A stretch of DNA of 62,457 nucleotides, from positions 1-62,457 of the forward strand of contig JAZLMM010000005.1 in the NCBI GenBank assembly GCA_045598705.1, read 5' to 3'. Of this stretch, positions 26,257 to 34,906 are shown piece by piece (the stretch's first letter is position 1; each line of letters begins with the position of its first letter). This DNA is from Scatonaster sp045598705. Lineage in GTDB: Bacteria > Bacillota > Clostridia > Saccharofermentanales > Saccharofermentanaceae. The translations under genes and the position numbers were made by a program. Below the pieces are notes generated by a model. That model did no database searches. It was not told the origin of the DNA and worked only from the letters and a program-made list of their open reading frames with translations.

Positions 26257-27561
26257 TTAGTCAAAGCAACGATGGATGATCTCAATGATCACATCCTGTT
26301 GTTCTTCCGTCATCTTGTTGTCAGAAGGCAGGCACAAGCCACGCTCGAAGATATCTGCGCCGACATCTGAACCACTTCCGGCAATGTACGCATTGGTGCG
26401 ACCTCTTCCGTTTCCTTCCGCCGTTACAAAAGGATTCATTCTGTAGATCGGCTGCATATGCATCGGTTTCCATATCGGTCGGCCCTCTGCATTGAAGGCA
26501 GCGATTGCATCAAGGATCTCGCTCGGACTACTTTTTCCGGGTTCTGACTTATACATGTAATCACTCTCACCACGAACCTGAGGTGCCATCGCATCTTTGT
26601 CAATCAACAGGCAACTCAGCCAATAGTTCGGCTCGCTCTTGCTCTCAAAAGGATTCACAATAACAGGAAGATCCTTCAAGCCTTCCTTGTAACGCTCGTA
26701 GATTCTCTTCTTCTGGGCAATGTGCTCATCGATATGCATCATGTTGCCACGTGCCACACCCGCAATAATATTGCTCATCCGGTAGTTGTAGCCCAGCTCT
26801 TCGTGCTGATACCAAGGCGCAGACTCGCGACTCTGAGTGCTCCACTTACGCACCTTGTTCGCATCCTCAATATTATTCGTAATATATACACCACCGCTAC
26901 TTCCGGTGCAGATCTTATTCCCATTGAAAGATACGCAACACTCTGAACCGAAGCTACCGCATTTACCGCTGACATATTGTCCGTTATATGTCGCGCCCAG
27001 CGCTTCGGCCGCATCTTCGATGATCAGTGCACCATGTTCATCACAGATTCTACGGATTTCATCCATCTTGGCCGGTACACCATATAGATGAGCAAGCACA
27101 ACAAGCTTGACATCTGGGTACATCTCGAAGGCCTTCTCCAGTGCCACCGGATCCATGTTCCATGTATCATATTCCGTATCAATAAAGACGGGGGTGCCAC
27201 CTTCATAGAGAATCGAATTGACCGATGCATCAAATGTCATATCCGAGCAGAACACCTTCTTGCCTAGAAGGAAATTACCCTCCGGCATGCCAGGATAGAC
27301 TTTCTGTGCAGCAAGCTTCGTTGCAAGGTGAAGTGATGCGGTTCCGCAGGAAAGTGCAACGGCATACTTCTGTCCCACATAAGAGGCAACCATTTTCTCC
27401 AATTCATCAATATTCTTGCCGACCGTTGAGACCCAGTTTGTCTCGATTGCTTCCGTAACAAATGCCAGTTCTTCACCGTGCATCGTTGGGCTTGCCAGCC
27501 AAACTTTCTTCTCAAATGGTTTGATACCCGCAAACCGCGGATCACTCAATACATTACTCAT
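26257..27561 (-). CDS. DegT/DnrJ/EryC1 sugar aminotransferase (PglE/LegC-like)
   Basis: A 434-residue PLP-dependent aminotransferase. SCGTASLHLA is at 71-80, Asp183 in IIEDAAEALGA contacts the PLP pyridine, and Lys216 in SFNGNKICTG forms the Schiff base. The FNGNK context is typical of enzymes that aminate UDP-4-keto-6-deoxy sugars. Together with a CapD/PglF-like dehydratase (37-39 kb) and the PglD-like acetyltransferase it could make UDP-diacetylbacillosamine (inference). An AAAGGAG site lies ten bases before this start; ATG at 27567 is an alternative. Its base composition is closer to the flanks than to the cluster core. Confidence 0.9.
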   Translation of the reverse strand: MSNVLSDPRFAGIKPFEKKVWLASPTMHGEELAFVTEAIETNWVSTVGKNIDELEKMVASYVGQKYAVALSCGTASLHLATKLAAQKVYPGMPEGNFLLGKKVFCSDMTFDASVNSILYEGGTPVFIDTEYDTWNMDPVALEKAFEMYPDVKLVVLAHLYGVPAKMDEIRRICDEHGALIIEDAAEALGATYNGQYVSGKCGSFGSECCVSFNGNKICTGSSGGVYITNNIEDANKVRKWSTQSRESAPWYQHEELGYNYRMSNIIAGVARGNMMHIDEHIAQKKRIYERYKEGLKDLPVIVNPFESKSEPNYWLSCLLIDKDAMAPQVRGESDYMYKSEPGKSSPSEILDAIAAFNAEGRPIWKPMHMQPIYRMNPFVTAEGNGRGRTNAYIAGSGSDVGADIFERGLCLPSDNKMTEEQQDVIIEIIHRCFD

Positions 27562-28264
27562 TTCCATTACTCTCCTTTGTTTTTCCATAAATGACTCCGT
27601 CTTTTACCCACGTCAATTCCGGGACTTTCTTCCCCTTGGGAACAATTCCACCGCAACCGATATGGGAGAAACTTCCGATTTTCGCTTCGTTATTGATGAC
27701 TGTATTTGATGCCAGTATGCAGAAATCCCCGATCACTGACTCATTGACTGTACATTGGGGCAGGATGGCAATACCTTCGCCCAAGACCACATTGGGAGAA
27801 ATGGTAGCAGAAGGTGAGATAATATTGGGCATGAGGAAATTTCTTTCTTTCAGAAATTTCGCGTATCTCTTGCGTTTCTTGTTATCACCGATTGCGACAA
27901 AAGCACAGACATACTCGTTTCGGAACCGCAAGGCTTCGCCACACTTCCCGATAATATCCTCTCCGGTTTTCTTGTCGTCAAGGAAACTCACTTTGTTAAA
28001 GATTCGGAGTGACTCCGCAATTTCCTTAATGTTTCTCCCATGGCTTCCGGCGCCAAGAATCAGTAGATTTAATTTGTTCGGGACTTTGGCTGAATCCTCT
28101 GGTGTACCAATGAGTTCGTGTCTTTTCTTAATCACTTCGGCTTCGGATTTTCCGTATAGAACACCGTATACAGGCTTCCCGCTTTCGGAACATCCTTTAA
28201 CATAACGGGCTTCCCAACGTCCATCACTTCTTTTATAGACATATTTCTCTTTTTTATCAGACAC
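27554..28264 (-). CDS. NeuD/PglD-type acetyltransferase with N-terminal integrase-like domain
   Basis: A 236-residue protein. Residues about 6-50 (YVYKRSDGRWEARYVKG..., GVLYGKSEAEV) look like the arm-type DNA-binding domain at the N-terminus of Tn916-like tyrosine recombinases. Residues about 66-236 are a NeuD/PglD sugar N-acetyltransferase: LLILGAGSHGRNI nucleotide-binding loop and a beta-helix of hexapeptide repeats. The acetyltransferase half would acetylate the 4-amino group of a UDP-sugar made by the next gene's product. The start is GTG with GGGAG six bases upstream and is the first gene of the cluster, about 38 bases from the predicted transcription start. Confidence 0.8.
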   Translation of the reverse strand: MSDKKEKYVYKRSDGRWEARYVKGCSESGKPVYGVLYGKSEAEVIKKRHELIGTPEDSAKVPNKLNLLILGAGSHGRNIKEIAESLRIFNKVSFLDDKKTGEDIIGKCGEALRFRNEYVCAFVAIGDNKKRKRYAKFLKERNFLMPNIISPSATISPNVVLGEGIAILPQCTVNESVIGDFCILASNTVINNEAKIGSFSHIGCGGIVPKGKKVPELTWVKDGVIYGKTKESNGNE

Positions 28265-28308
28265 GAGCGGCTCCCTATACTGAATTCTGCCCTAATTTAG
28301 ACAGCTTG

Positions 28309-28337
28309 ATACTATCATTCGATATTTACCATGTCAA
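28309..28337 (-). promoter_or_regulatory. Main promoter of the surface-polymer cluster
   Basis: On the minus strand TTGACA (28332-28337), 17 bases, TAGTAT (28309-28314). It is the only strong promoter found ahead of the first gene. Confidence 0.8.
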
Positions 28338-28392
28338 TTGTATTCTTTGTTTTTCGTCTATATACACAAACTATTTTTGGTATTTTTTGGTC

Positions 28393-28404
28393 AGATGTAC
28401 ATCT
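28393..28404. promoter_or_regulatory. Perfect palindrome upstream of the cluster promoter
   Basis: AGATGTACATCT is an exact 12-bp palindrome 56 bases upstream of the -35 box, a possible activator site. No protein can be assigned. The rest of the 282-bp gap (28265-28546) shows no other clear signal. Confidence 0.35.
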
Positions 28405-28546
28405 TGTAAATACCCTTCTATCAGCAAATCACCTCTCCTCATACTTGCACGATGTTGGATAATGCAACGTCATTCCCTGCGCACTCGTCTAATTGATGGT
28501 AAAATGGAGCATAATTGATATGCCGAAGATGAATGGAGGGCTACTC

Positions 28547-29503
28547 ATGAAGAAGACCATCGCTTTACTTATTTCTGTTACCATGCTTTTGGGGCTTTGT
28601 GCCTGTAGTGATTCCGATTCGGATAAGGGTTCGAAATCCTTCAAGCTCGCAGACCAGCCGACATCAGTAGAGAGTGATCCGACGTCTGAACCAACGACTG
28701 CGCCGACAACCGAATCTTCGAGTGATCCGACAACTGAGCCAACGACAGAACCTACGACCACTCCTCACACTTCAACGCAATCACAGGGGCAGACCATCGA
28801 GGAGTACTACAACGAACACAATCTTTGGGGGGAGCTGGAAGCGGACAGCAAAGTCAAGCTCAGCCACTACCCGGAATTCTATCAGGACGTCAAACAATCC
28901 ATCGTCGGCAATACATATACCCTGGAGTATTATTTCATCCCCGGCCTCGAAGATACGCTGGATGCCAATAATTACAACTACCAAGACTGGGACGGTGCTT
29001 TTTCCATTGTCAAACAGGATTTCTATAACATCTGCGGCATTGAACCAGAACAGATTGTCGTCATCTACTATACTTCTGAAGGCGAGGTCTTCTTCAAGTA
29101 TGACAGTGCAACCTTTGTCGCACCGACTACGGATCCGAACGGCAGCATCCCCACTTACGCCACACTGGAAGACTTCCTGACTGAAAACACTTCCATTCTC
29201 GAAAGCCTATGCGGATACTTCGGATACACCAACAGTTATGCCATCGGCAATACACTCTTTGTGACACTCAATCCGAAGGACTATTCCAATGAAGAAATCC
29301 CTGAACTCAAGACACTTCTGGATGAAGGCAAATATACCGAATTTGTAGAAGCACAGTTTGGTGATGAGGATCTGGGCATTCTTGGTTCCTTACATATGCT
29401 CATGGACAACTACAATGTCATCCTCTCCGTACAGGTGGCTTTCGTCAATGATAATGGCGGACTGATCCAGGACGAATACTACACCGAGGGATATCACTAC
29501 TGA
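28547..29503 (+). CDS. Lipoprotein with Pro/Thr/Glu-rich stalk
   Basis: A 318-residue secreted lipoprotein. The MKKTIALLISVTMLLGLCAC signal ends in a lipobox-like LCAC. A low-complexity stalk of EPTT/DPTT-like repeats runs over about residues 38-72. The C-terminal domain (about 80-318) is folded and acidic and is not recognised with certainty; it recalls DUF4854-type lipoproteins of Clostridia. GGAGGG lies six bases before the ATG. Its 3' end overlaps the convergent Lgt-like gene by 59 bases. Confidence 0.75.
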   Translation: MKKTIALLISVTMLLGLCACSDSDSDKGSKSFKLADQPTSVESDPTSEPTTAPTTESSSDPTTEPTTEPTTTPHTSTQSQGQTIEEYYNEHNLWGELEADSKVKLSHYPEFYQDVKQSIVGNTYTLEYYFIPGLEDTLDANNYNYQDWDGAFSIVKQDFYNICGIEPEQIVVIYYTSEGEVFFKYDSATFVAPTTDPNGSIPTYATLEDFLTENTSILESLCGYFGYTNSYAIGNTLFVTLNPKDYSNEEIPELKTLLDEGKYTEFVEAQFGDEDLGILGSLHMLMDNYNVILSVQVAFVNDNGGLIQDEYYTEGYHY

Positions 29504-30161
29504 TCCAACTATACAGAATTGTTCCCGCCAGGATCATTAGGCAGAAAATCTGATTCACGGATATCCATTGATCCACATGGGACATGCGCAGGAAATCCAA
29601 TCCGAATTTCGCGACACAACATGTGCACATCACGATCAGATTCGAATATTTCTTCGGAAGATTGCAGGCCAAGATGAAAATGCCTGCAAACACGATGCTT
29701 TCCAATAATTGGATGGGAAATACGGAACAATCCGGAAGATGGTCAGCTGTTCCAACATATGTGAGGCTCATCCACCCATCGTAGGGAATACCATGACAAC
29801 ATCCGACAAAGAAACAGCCGAGTTTCGATACGGCATACATCAATGGAATCGCCTGAATGAAAGTTCGGAAGACGGCTTCACGATTCGCGTTGTCGATCCA
29901 TCCCATGATGAACATGCCGATCAGAATACCGAGCACACCGCCGATGCTGGAAAATCCCATTCCTCCGGAAAACAGTACAGTATACATGACGGCAAAATAC
30001 ACACAGCAACAGAAAGTGAGCATGACCGCATACAGGATGATCTGCTTCGGAACATGGTCCTTCTTCATTCTGAATATCACATAGATATACCCTAGGATGA
30101 ACGAAAGGATCATGAAAATGGCATATGGGGAAATGCCGGTTTGTTCTATATGAATCGTCAT
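29445..30161 (-). CDS. Prolipoprotein diacylglyceryl transferase-like membrane protein
   Basis: A 238-residue protein with about seven hydrophobic helices. Lgt-like signatures are SKLGCFFVGCCHGIPY (in place of canonical GRxGNFxNxE) and FPIQLLES. Lgt attaches diacylglycerol to the lipobox cysteine; the altered motif places this in the divergent Lgt-like group whose activity is unclear. The proposed ATG is five bases after the preceding gene's stop and has a weak ribosome site, so coupling is likely. The last 19 codons overlap the convergent lipoprotein gene. Confidence 0.75.
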   Translation of the reverse strand: MTIHIEQTGISPYAIFMILSFILGYIYVIFRMKKDHVPKQIILYAVMLTFCCCVYFAVMYTVLFSGGMGFSSIGGVLGILIGMFIMGWIDNANREAVFRTFIQAIPLMYAVSKLGCFFVGCCHGIPYDGWMSLTYVGTADHLPDCSVFPIQLLESIVFAGIFILACNLPKKYSNLIVMCTCCVAKFGLDFLRMSHVDQWISVNQIFCLMILAGTILYSWISSDIPRCSIRPGSVRHYH

Positions 30162-30165
30162 CTTC

Positions 30166-30846
30166 TTACCATGTATTACCGGCACAACTGTTGATCATCT
30201 CGATCAAAAATATCCAGGCCAATATAAGTGTAATCACTCCAAGGATGATAAAAGCAATGTATATCCACATCAGTACCTTGGCAAAAGTATTCTTCGGATA
30301 CTTCACACGTGCCACGATCATGAGAACAATGGCAGCAATCGAACACGCGCCGGAAATCAGTCTGGAAACTCTACTATTGAACAATCCCCAAATTAAAGGG
30401 GACAGATACAACACTAAAGAAATGATGCATAATCGATTTGCATTCTTCTTCTCTTCCGGTGTCTCTCCACCTGCCTGCTGCGCATATGGCTGCTGGCCAT
30501 ACGGTATCTGACCATAGGGTTGACCATAAGGTGGTTGGCCGTAAGGCTGCTGAGCATACGGATACTGACCATAAGGCTGGTTGGGCGTTGCATAGGGCTG
30601 ACCTTGGTAAGTCTGTTGAAACGGCGTCTGAGCCGGATATTGTTGTTGCGGGTATTGCGGTTGTTGTGGATATGGCTGCTGGTATTGCGGTTGCGTGGCA
30701 AAAGGCGTCTGCTGAACCTGTGCCGGCTGGAACACCTGCTGCCCCTGATCGACTGGCTGCTGAACCTGTGGTTCAGAAGACTGTGCTTCTGATTGAGGGA
30801 ATACCGGTGGTAAACCCGAGAACTGATCGTGATTAAATTCGTCCAT
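30166..30846 (-). CDS. Gln/Pro/Tyr-rich membrane protein (DUF4190-like)
   Basis: A 226-residue protein. The first 125 residues are low-complexity, built from QPYGQ/PQQPQY-like units. A linker GETPEEKKNANRLCI follows, then three hydrophobic helices with the conserved MIVARVKYPKNTFAKVLMWIY segment. The architecture fits DUF4190-like proteins with disordered cytoplasmic N-termini; no function is known. GGGAGG precedes the ATG. It is the first of three related genes up to 31793. Confidence 0.7.
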   Translation of the reverse strand: MDEFNHDQFSGLPPVFPQSEAQSSEPQVQQPVDQGQQVFQPAQVQQTPFATQPQYQQPYPQQPQYPQQQYPAQTPFQQTYQGQPYATPNQPYGQYPYAQQPYGQPPYGQPYGQIPYGQQPYAQQAGGETPEEKKNANRLCIISLVLYLSPLIWGLFNSRVSRLISGACSIAAIVLMIVARVKYPKNTFAKVLMWIYIAFIILGVITLILAWIFLIEMINSCAGNTW

Positions 30847-30937
30847 ATCCTATCCTCCCGTTCTTGATTCCCAAACACCTACTAAATAAAAATCCTGTAT
30901 CCAACATATCAGTCATTCCTAACTTCGTCAATGATGA

Positions 30938-31510
30938 TCAGAAGTTTGCGTTTCGGCAGCTATACAATCCATGGAAACAATAAGCATATATGGAAAGCAC
31001 AGCGAGTATTGTGATGATGACACCTAACACAAATAAGGAGACATAGATCCACATCAGTATTTTGGCAAAATGATTCTTCGGATATTTCGAACGTGCAACG
31101 ATCATCAGGATAAGGGAAACTAAGCCTCCACCAAAGACGATGAAACCAGCGATATTTTTGACTGCCTCACTAGCCGAAGAATCCCAGGAAGGGATCAAAA
31201 ACGTGCACAAAACAGTAACAAATGAGAGGGTCAACAGAATAGCAGAGATCAGACATAGCCGATTTGCCTTCTTCTTCTCCTCCGGTGTCTCCGCAGGCTT
31301 CATTTGATCATAAGGAATCTGGCCATTGGGAACCTGACCATATGGCGGTTGACCGTATGGACACTGTGCTGGGTATGGCTGTTGTGGATACTGTAGCGGA
31401 CCTGCGTTCGGCGACTGTGGAATATATACCGGCTGAGATCCCTGCAGGCCTTCAGATTGAGGCTGAACCGGCGGTACATTCGGAAACTGATCTTTATGTA
31501 ACTCGTCCAT
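30938..31510 (-). CDS. Gln/Pro-rich membrane protein, paralogue of the neighbouring gene
   Basis: A 190-residue paralogue of the gene at 30166-30846. It has the same opening (MDELHKDQFPNVPPVQPQSE), a shorter QPYGQ-like tract, the TPEEKKKANRLCL linker, two or three helices and the MIVARSKYPKNHFAKILMWIY segment. GGGAGGG precedes the ATG. The shared N-terminus and motif indicate tandem duplication. Confidence 0.7.
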   Translation of the reverse strand: MDELHKDQFPNVPPVQPQSEGLQGSQPVYIPQSPNAGPLQYPQQPYPAQCPYGQPPYGQVPNGQIPYDQMKPAETPEEKKKANRLCLISAILLTLSFVTVLCTFLIPSWDSSASEAVKNIAGFIVFGGGLVSLILMIVARSKYPKNHFAKILMWIYVSLFVLGVIITILAVLSIYAYCFHGLYSCRNANF

Positions 31511-31544
31511 ATGATTCCCTCCCGTTCATCCTTTTTTTCGCAGA

Positions 31545-31793
31545 TCACGGCCAGCGTTCACTTTTTGCAACACTCATGGCAAAGCTGCCAAGGATGCAGA
31601 GTGAAGTAACGATACTGACCACATATAAGATAATGAACGCCCACATAAGTGTCTTGGCAAATTTGTTCTTCGGATACTTCACACGTGCAATGATCATCAG
31701 GATGGTCGAAGCGATGCACAGGCGCTTCGCCGTCTTTTCCTCCTTGGACGTCTCTGTGGGCTGCTGGATCTGGTTGTCTTGAATTTCTTCCAT
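31545..31793 (-). CDS. Short paralogue of the same membrane family, internally deleted
   Basis: An 82-residue protein. The linker-like KEEKTAKRLCI is followed almost at once by ILMIIARVKYPKNKFAKTLMW, so both the Gln/Pro-rich N-terminus and the roughly 40-residue helix between these two motifs in its paralogues are missing. The frame is intact and AAGGTG precedes the ATG at 31793. It may be functional or decaying. An in-frame ATG at 31817 would overlap the metallophosphoesterase gene. Confidence 0.6.
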   Translation of the reverse strand: MEEIQDNQIQQPTETSKEEKTAKRLCIASTILMIIARVKYPKNKFAKTLMWAFIILYVVSIVTSLCILGSFAMSVAKSERWP

Positions 31794-31806
31794 CTTTCGA
31801 TTCACC

Positions 31807-32553
31807 TTATCTTGCATATACGCCTGTGGTCACTTCCTGGATATATGCATCCAGATGCGGAAGTCCTGGCGTGGCCTTTGCAATCTCAGCTTCTTTCTGA
31901 TTATCGTATGGCACCTGAATGGACATGAAATGGATCGGTGTTTCCACCTTCGATCCGACTTCACCTTCCACCAGGAGCGCTGAGGATCTCGGTCGGCACA
32001 CTGCGTTGCCAACACTTCCGGTATTCACCACATACCCCTCGCGCAAACCACGTATGAAGGGGCGATGACTATCCGCACAGATCAATCCATCGTACAAGGT
32101 CTCCCCGTCGCTTCCACGAAGTCCTCTGCGAAGCAGATTATCCGGGTCATATCCTTGGAAGAGAGAAGCAGCTGGACGACCATGGATGACACGCAGGTGA
32201 AGACCACTTATCCACATGTCTGTCTCAAGTGGCAAGCTATGTAGCCACTTGACCCGCTCTTCGCCAATTTGTTTCCAATAGAATTTCAACTCTTCATCGT
32301 AGGGGTGTTGCCCGTCTGGTTCCTGATCTCTACGTGCATATGCACGGCAGACCCACTCGTCCCAGTTACCCTTGAGGAAATGATCACAATGGCTTCTCAC
32401 CCAGTCGCAAGTCTGATCGTTGGAAGGTCCTTTGCCCACCGCATCACCTAAGAACCAGATCTCGTCTGGCGCGATCCGACGGATCTCTTCTTCCATCGCC
32501 AGTGTCGCCGTGATATTCCCATGCAGATCTGCCAGAAACAATATTCTCGCCAT
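31807..32553 (-). CDS. Calcineurin-like metallophosphoesterase
   Basis: A 248-residue two-metal phosphoesterase with ADLHGN (8-13), FLGDAVGKGP, LKGNWDEW, VIHGRPA, CADSHRPF and VNTGSVGN. It is of the YfcE-like type and a distant paralogue of the enzyme at 14788-15546. Substrate unknown. AAGGAGG lies 11 bases before the ATG at 32553. It precedes the short membrane-protein gene by 13 bases, so the two may be co-transcribed. Confidence 0.85.
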   Translation of the reverse strand: MARILFLADLHGNITATLAMEEEIRRIAPDEIWFLGDAVGKGPSNDQTCDWVRSHCDHFLKGNWDEWVCRAYARRDQEPDGQHPYDEELKFYWKQIGEERVKWLHSLPLETDMWISGLHLRVIHGRPAASLFQGYDPDNLLRRGLRGSDGETLYDGLICADSHRPFIRGLREGYVVNTGSVGNAVCRPRSSALLVEGEVGSKVETPIHFMSIQVPYDNQKEAEIAKATPGLPHLDAYIQEVTTGVYAR

Positions 32554-32689
32554 ATTGGATTCGTCCTCCTTGTTCATACGAGTACCATTATATAACAATC
32601 CATACCTTTCGAGTCATGCAACGTTCCTCCTTTCTGATTCGTCGTATGAATAGGTTCGAAGTAATATATTCGATGGATGGGGACTGACG

Positions 32690-33901
32690 ATGAGAAAATT
32701 CTTATCTTTTGCCACAGCAGCAATTCTGCTGATTACGATAATTCCACATACAATTCTGGCCGATACGCCACACGTTTCTTTTGATGAGAAAACCGGTGTG
32801 CTGACACTGAGCGGAGCCGTTGAGGTCGACGAAGTACGAGCTTATGTCAACGATACTCGCGTGAAAACAGTCGTCGCGGAAGAAGGCACAGTCTTCCCGC
32901 GTGACTGTTCGTATATGTTTGCCGGCATCCAGGCCAAGACGATCGACTTAAGCAATGTAAGCACAGCTGGTGTCACAGATATGGGTGGTATGTTTGGAAC
33001 TTGCACGGTTGCTCTGCCTGAAGATGAATACCGGTATGGCTGTACAATCGTAACCGGTGAAGCCGTCTCCTGCTATAATCTGGAAACGATCATTTTTGGA
33101 GAGCTGTGGGATACATCGGAAGTAACAGACATGAGCAGAATGTTTGAAGAATGTAGAAATCTCAAGAGACTGGATCTGTCTGGTTTCCAAACTTCCAAAG
33201 TAACTGATATGTCTGGGATGTTTCAGCTTTGCAATGAACTGGTCGCGCTCAATATTTCTCATTTTGATACATCTAGTGTATCAACTATGCGTTTCATGTT
33301 TTCCGGTTGTTGTGCATTAACTGAACTTAATCTTTCTTTTTTCAACACATCAAACGTTACTACAATGGATGAAATGTTTTCCGGCTGTTATTCGTTGACC
33401 AAACTTGATGTTTCTGGCTGGGATACTTCTCATGTTAGGAACATGTCTAAAATGTTCGATTATTGTACAAAACTTCGTACGTTGGACGTATCTGGTTTTG
33501 ATACATCGAATGTTCAATATATGGATCATATGTTTGCAGATTGTGAATCACTTACCGTGCTGGATGTTTCCCAGTGGAATGTCTCACAATTAAAAAACGC
33601 GTACTATATGTTTGAAGGATGTCGTTCTCTGCAATCCATCGATTTAACAAATTGGGATGTATCGTCTTTGGAACTTGGTAAATATTACCGCCAAATGGGT
33701 GATGACGTTACTGAGAAAATCATAAAGTATCCGAGTCAGTACTATATGTCGTCCACTCCAAAACCTGACTCATCTACGCCCACCTCATCTTCCTCACTCT
33801 CTTCGAAAATCCTCCCGATTTCGATTGGCGTGGTAGCGGTCGCCGGCGTGTTCTTGGCCGTGGTATTGGTCGTAAAACGTCGGAAAAAGCATTCAACGTA
33901 A
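32690..33901 (+). CDS. BspA-type leucine-rich repeat surface protein
   Basis: A 403-residue surface protein. It has a signal peptide (about 1-24), seven or so DUF285-type repeats of about 24 residues built on F-T-S-V-T-x-M-x-x-M-F-x-x-C-x-x-L-x-x-L-D-x-S over about residues 75-335, a Ser/Pro/Thr linker and a C-terminal membrane helix (about 374-394) with an RRKKHST tail. BspA proteins mediate binding to host or microbial surfaces. Cysteines recur in the repeats. GGGG is four bases or so before the ATG, a weak ribosome site. Confidence 0.85.
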   Translation: MRKFLSFATAAILLITIIPHTILADTPHVSFDEKTGVLTLSGAVEVDEVRAYVNDTRVKTVVAEEGTVFPRDCSYMFAGIQAKTIDLSNVSTAGVTDMGGMFGTCTVALPEDEYRYGCTIVTGEAVSCYNLETIIFGELWDTSEVTDMSRMFEECRNLKRLDLSGFQTSKVTDMSGMFQLCNELVALNISHFDTSSVSTMRFMFSGCCALTELNLSFFNTSNVTTMDEMFSGCYSLTKLDVSGWDTSHVRNMSKMFDYCTKLRTLDVSGFDTSNVQYMDHMFADCESLTVLDVSQWNVSQLKNAYYMFEGCRSLQSIDLTNWDVSSLELGKYYRQMGDDVTEKIIKYPSQYYMSSTPKPDSSTPTSSSSLSSKILPISIGVVAVAGVFLAVVLVVKRRKKHST

Positions 33902-33995
33902 TTTCTGACACATGTGTTTTCTGCTCCACTTTTCAAGTCCCACAAATTGATAAGAAAGGTGTAGAAGAAACTCGCTTTTTTGGGTGTTCTGTTTA

Positions 33996-34024
33996 TTGTC
34001 ATATGCGCCTCGGAAGTATAGAAT
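33996..34024 (+). promoter_or_regulatory. Promoter of the purine gene pair
   Basis: TTGTCA (33996-34001), 17 bases, TAGAAT (34019-34024), 46 bases before the start codon. No purine-riboswitch core was seen in the leader. Confidence 0.7.
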
Positions 34025-34069
34025 TACTATGTTAAGTAATTGATTCATTTGAATTTTTGGAGGTGCAAA

Positions 34070-34786
34070 ATGATCACACAGAACTTAGGCAAAATCCTTA
34101 GTGAGAACGCTTATCCGGGAAGAGGCATCGTTATCGGTAAATCCGAGGACGGCAAGAAAGCAGTCACCGCTTACTTCATCATGGGGCGAAGCGTAAACTC
34201 CAGAAACCGCGTATTTACAGCTACAGAAGATGGCATCAAGACAGAGGCTTTCGATCCGTCTTTGCTCACTGATCCGCACCTCATCATCTATTCCCCTGTC
34301 CGCGTTCTGGGCAACAAGACCATCGTGACCAACGGTGACCAGACCGACACAATCTATGAACTCATGGACAAGCAGCAGACATTTGAGCAGTCCCTGCGTG
34401 GCAGAGAGTTCGAGGACGATGCGCCGAACTTCACACCGAGAATCTCCGGCATCATGCACGTGGAGAATGGCGATTACAACTTCGCGATGTCGATCCTGAA
34501 GAGCGACGACGGTGATCCGGCTTCCTGCGAGCGTCACACATTTACATACTCCAATCCGAAGGCCGGCATCGGCCGTTTCATCCACACCTACATGGGCGAT
34601 GGCAACCCACTCCCTTCTTTCGAAGGCGAGCCGGAGAAGGTGGAGATCAAGGGCGATATCGACACCTTCACCAACGAAGTTTGGAACGGTCTCAATGAGG
34701 ACAACAAGGTTTCCCTGTTCGTTCGCTATATCGACATTGCAACCGGCAAGGCTGAAACACGTATCGTCAACAAGAACGTGAAATGA
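34070..34786 (+). CDS. IMP cyclohydrolase, PurO type
   Basis: A 238-residue protein of the IMP_cyclohyd (PurO) family, which closes FAICAR to IMP, the last step of purine synthesis. Family features are the N-terminal YPGRGIVIGKSEDGKKAVTA, IMGRS.NSRNRVF and the central PNFTPRISGI. This fold, first described in archaea, replaces the N-terminal domain of bacterial PurH. TTTGGAGG lies six bases before the ATG. The adjacent stand-alone AICAR transformylase, 120 bases downstream, completes the split pathway. Confidence 0.9.
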   Translation: MITQNLGKILSENAYPGRGIVIGKSEDGKKAVTAYFIMGRSVNSRNRVFTATEDGIKTEAFDPSLLTDPHLIIYSPVRVLGNKTIVTNGDQTDTIYELMDKQQTFEQSLRGREFEDDAPNFTPRISGIMHVENGDYNFAMSILKSDDGDPASCERHTFTYSNPKAGIGRFIHTYMGDGNPLPSFEGEPEKVEIKGDIDTFTNEVWNGLNEDNKVSLFVRYIDIATGKAETRIVNKNVK

Positions 34787-34906
34787 TCACAGAAGCACCC
34801 CTGCCCAAGCGCAAGTGCTTTTGCCACATAAGAATCATCAGTAATCCTCGCGCGTACGTGTACCAAGGCGATTGGACGGCTGAGAATATAGTTAAGGAGA
34901 AGAATT

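Noticed and set aside
30438..30836. Open frames opposite the Gln/Pro-rich gene
   Set aside because: Low-complexity repeats leave all frames open; only the minus-strand frame has a ribosome site and conserved paralogues.
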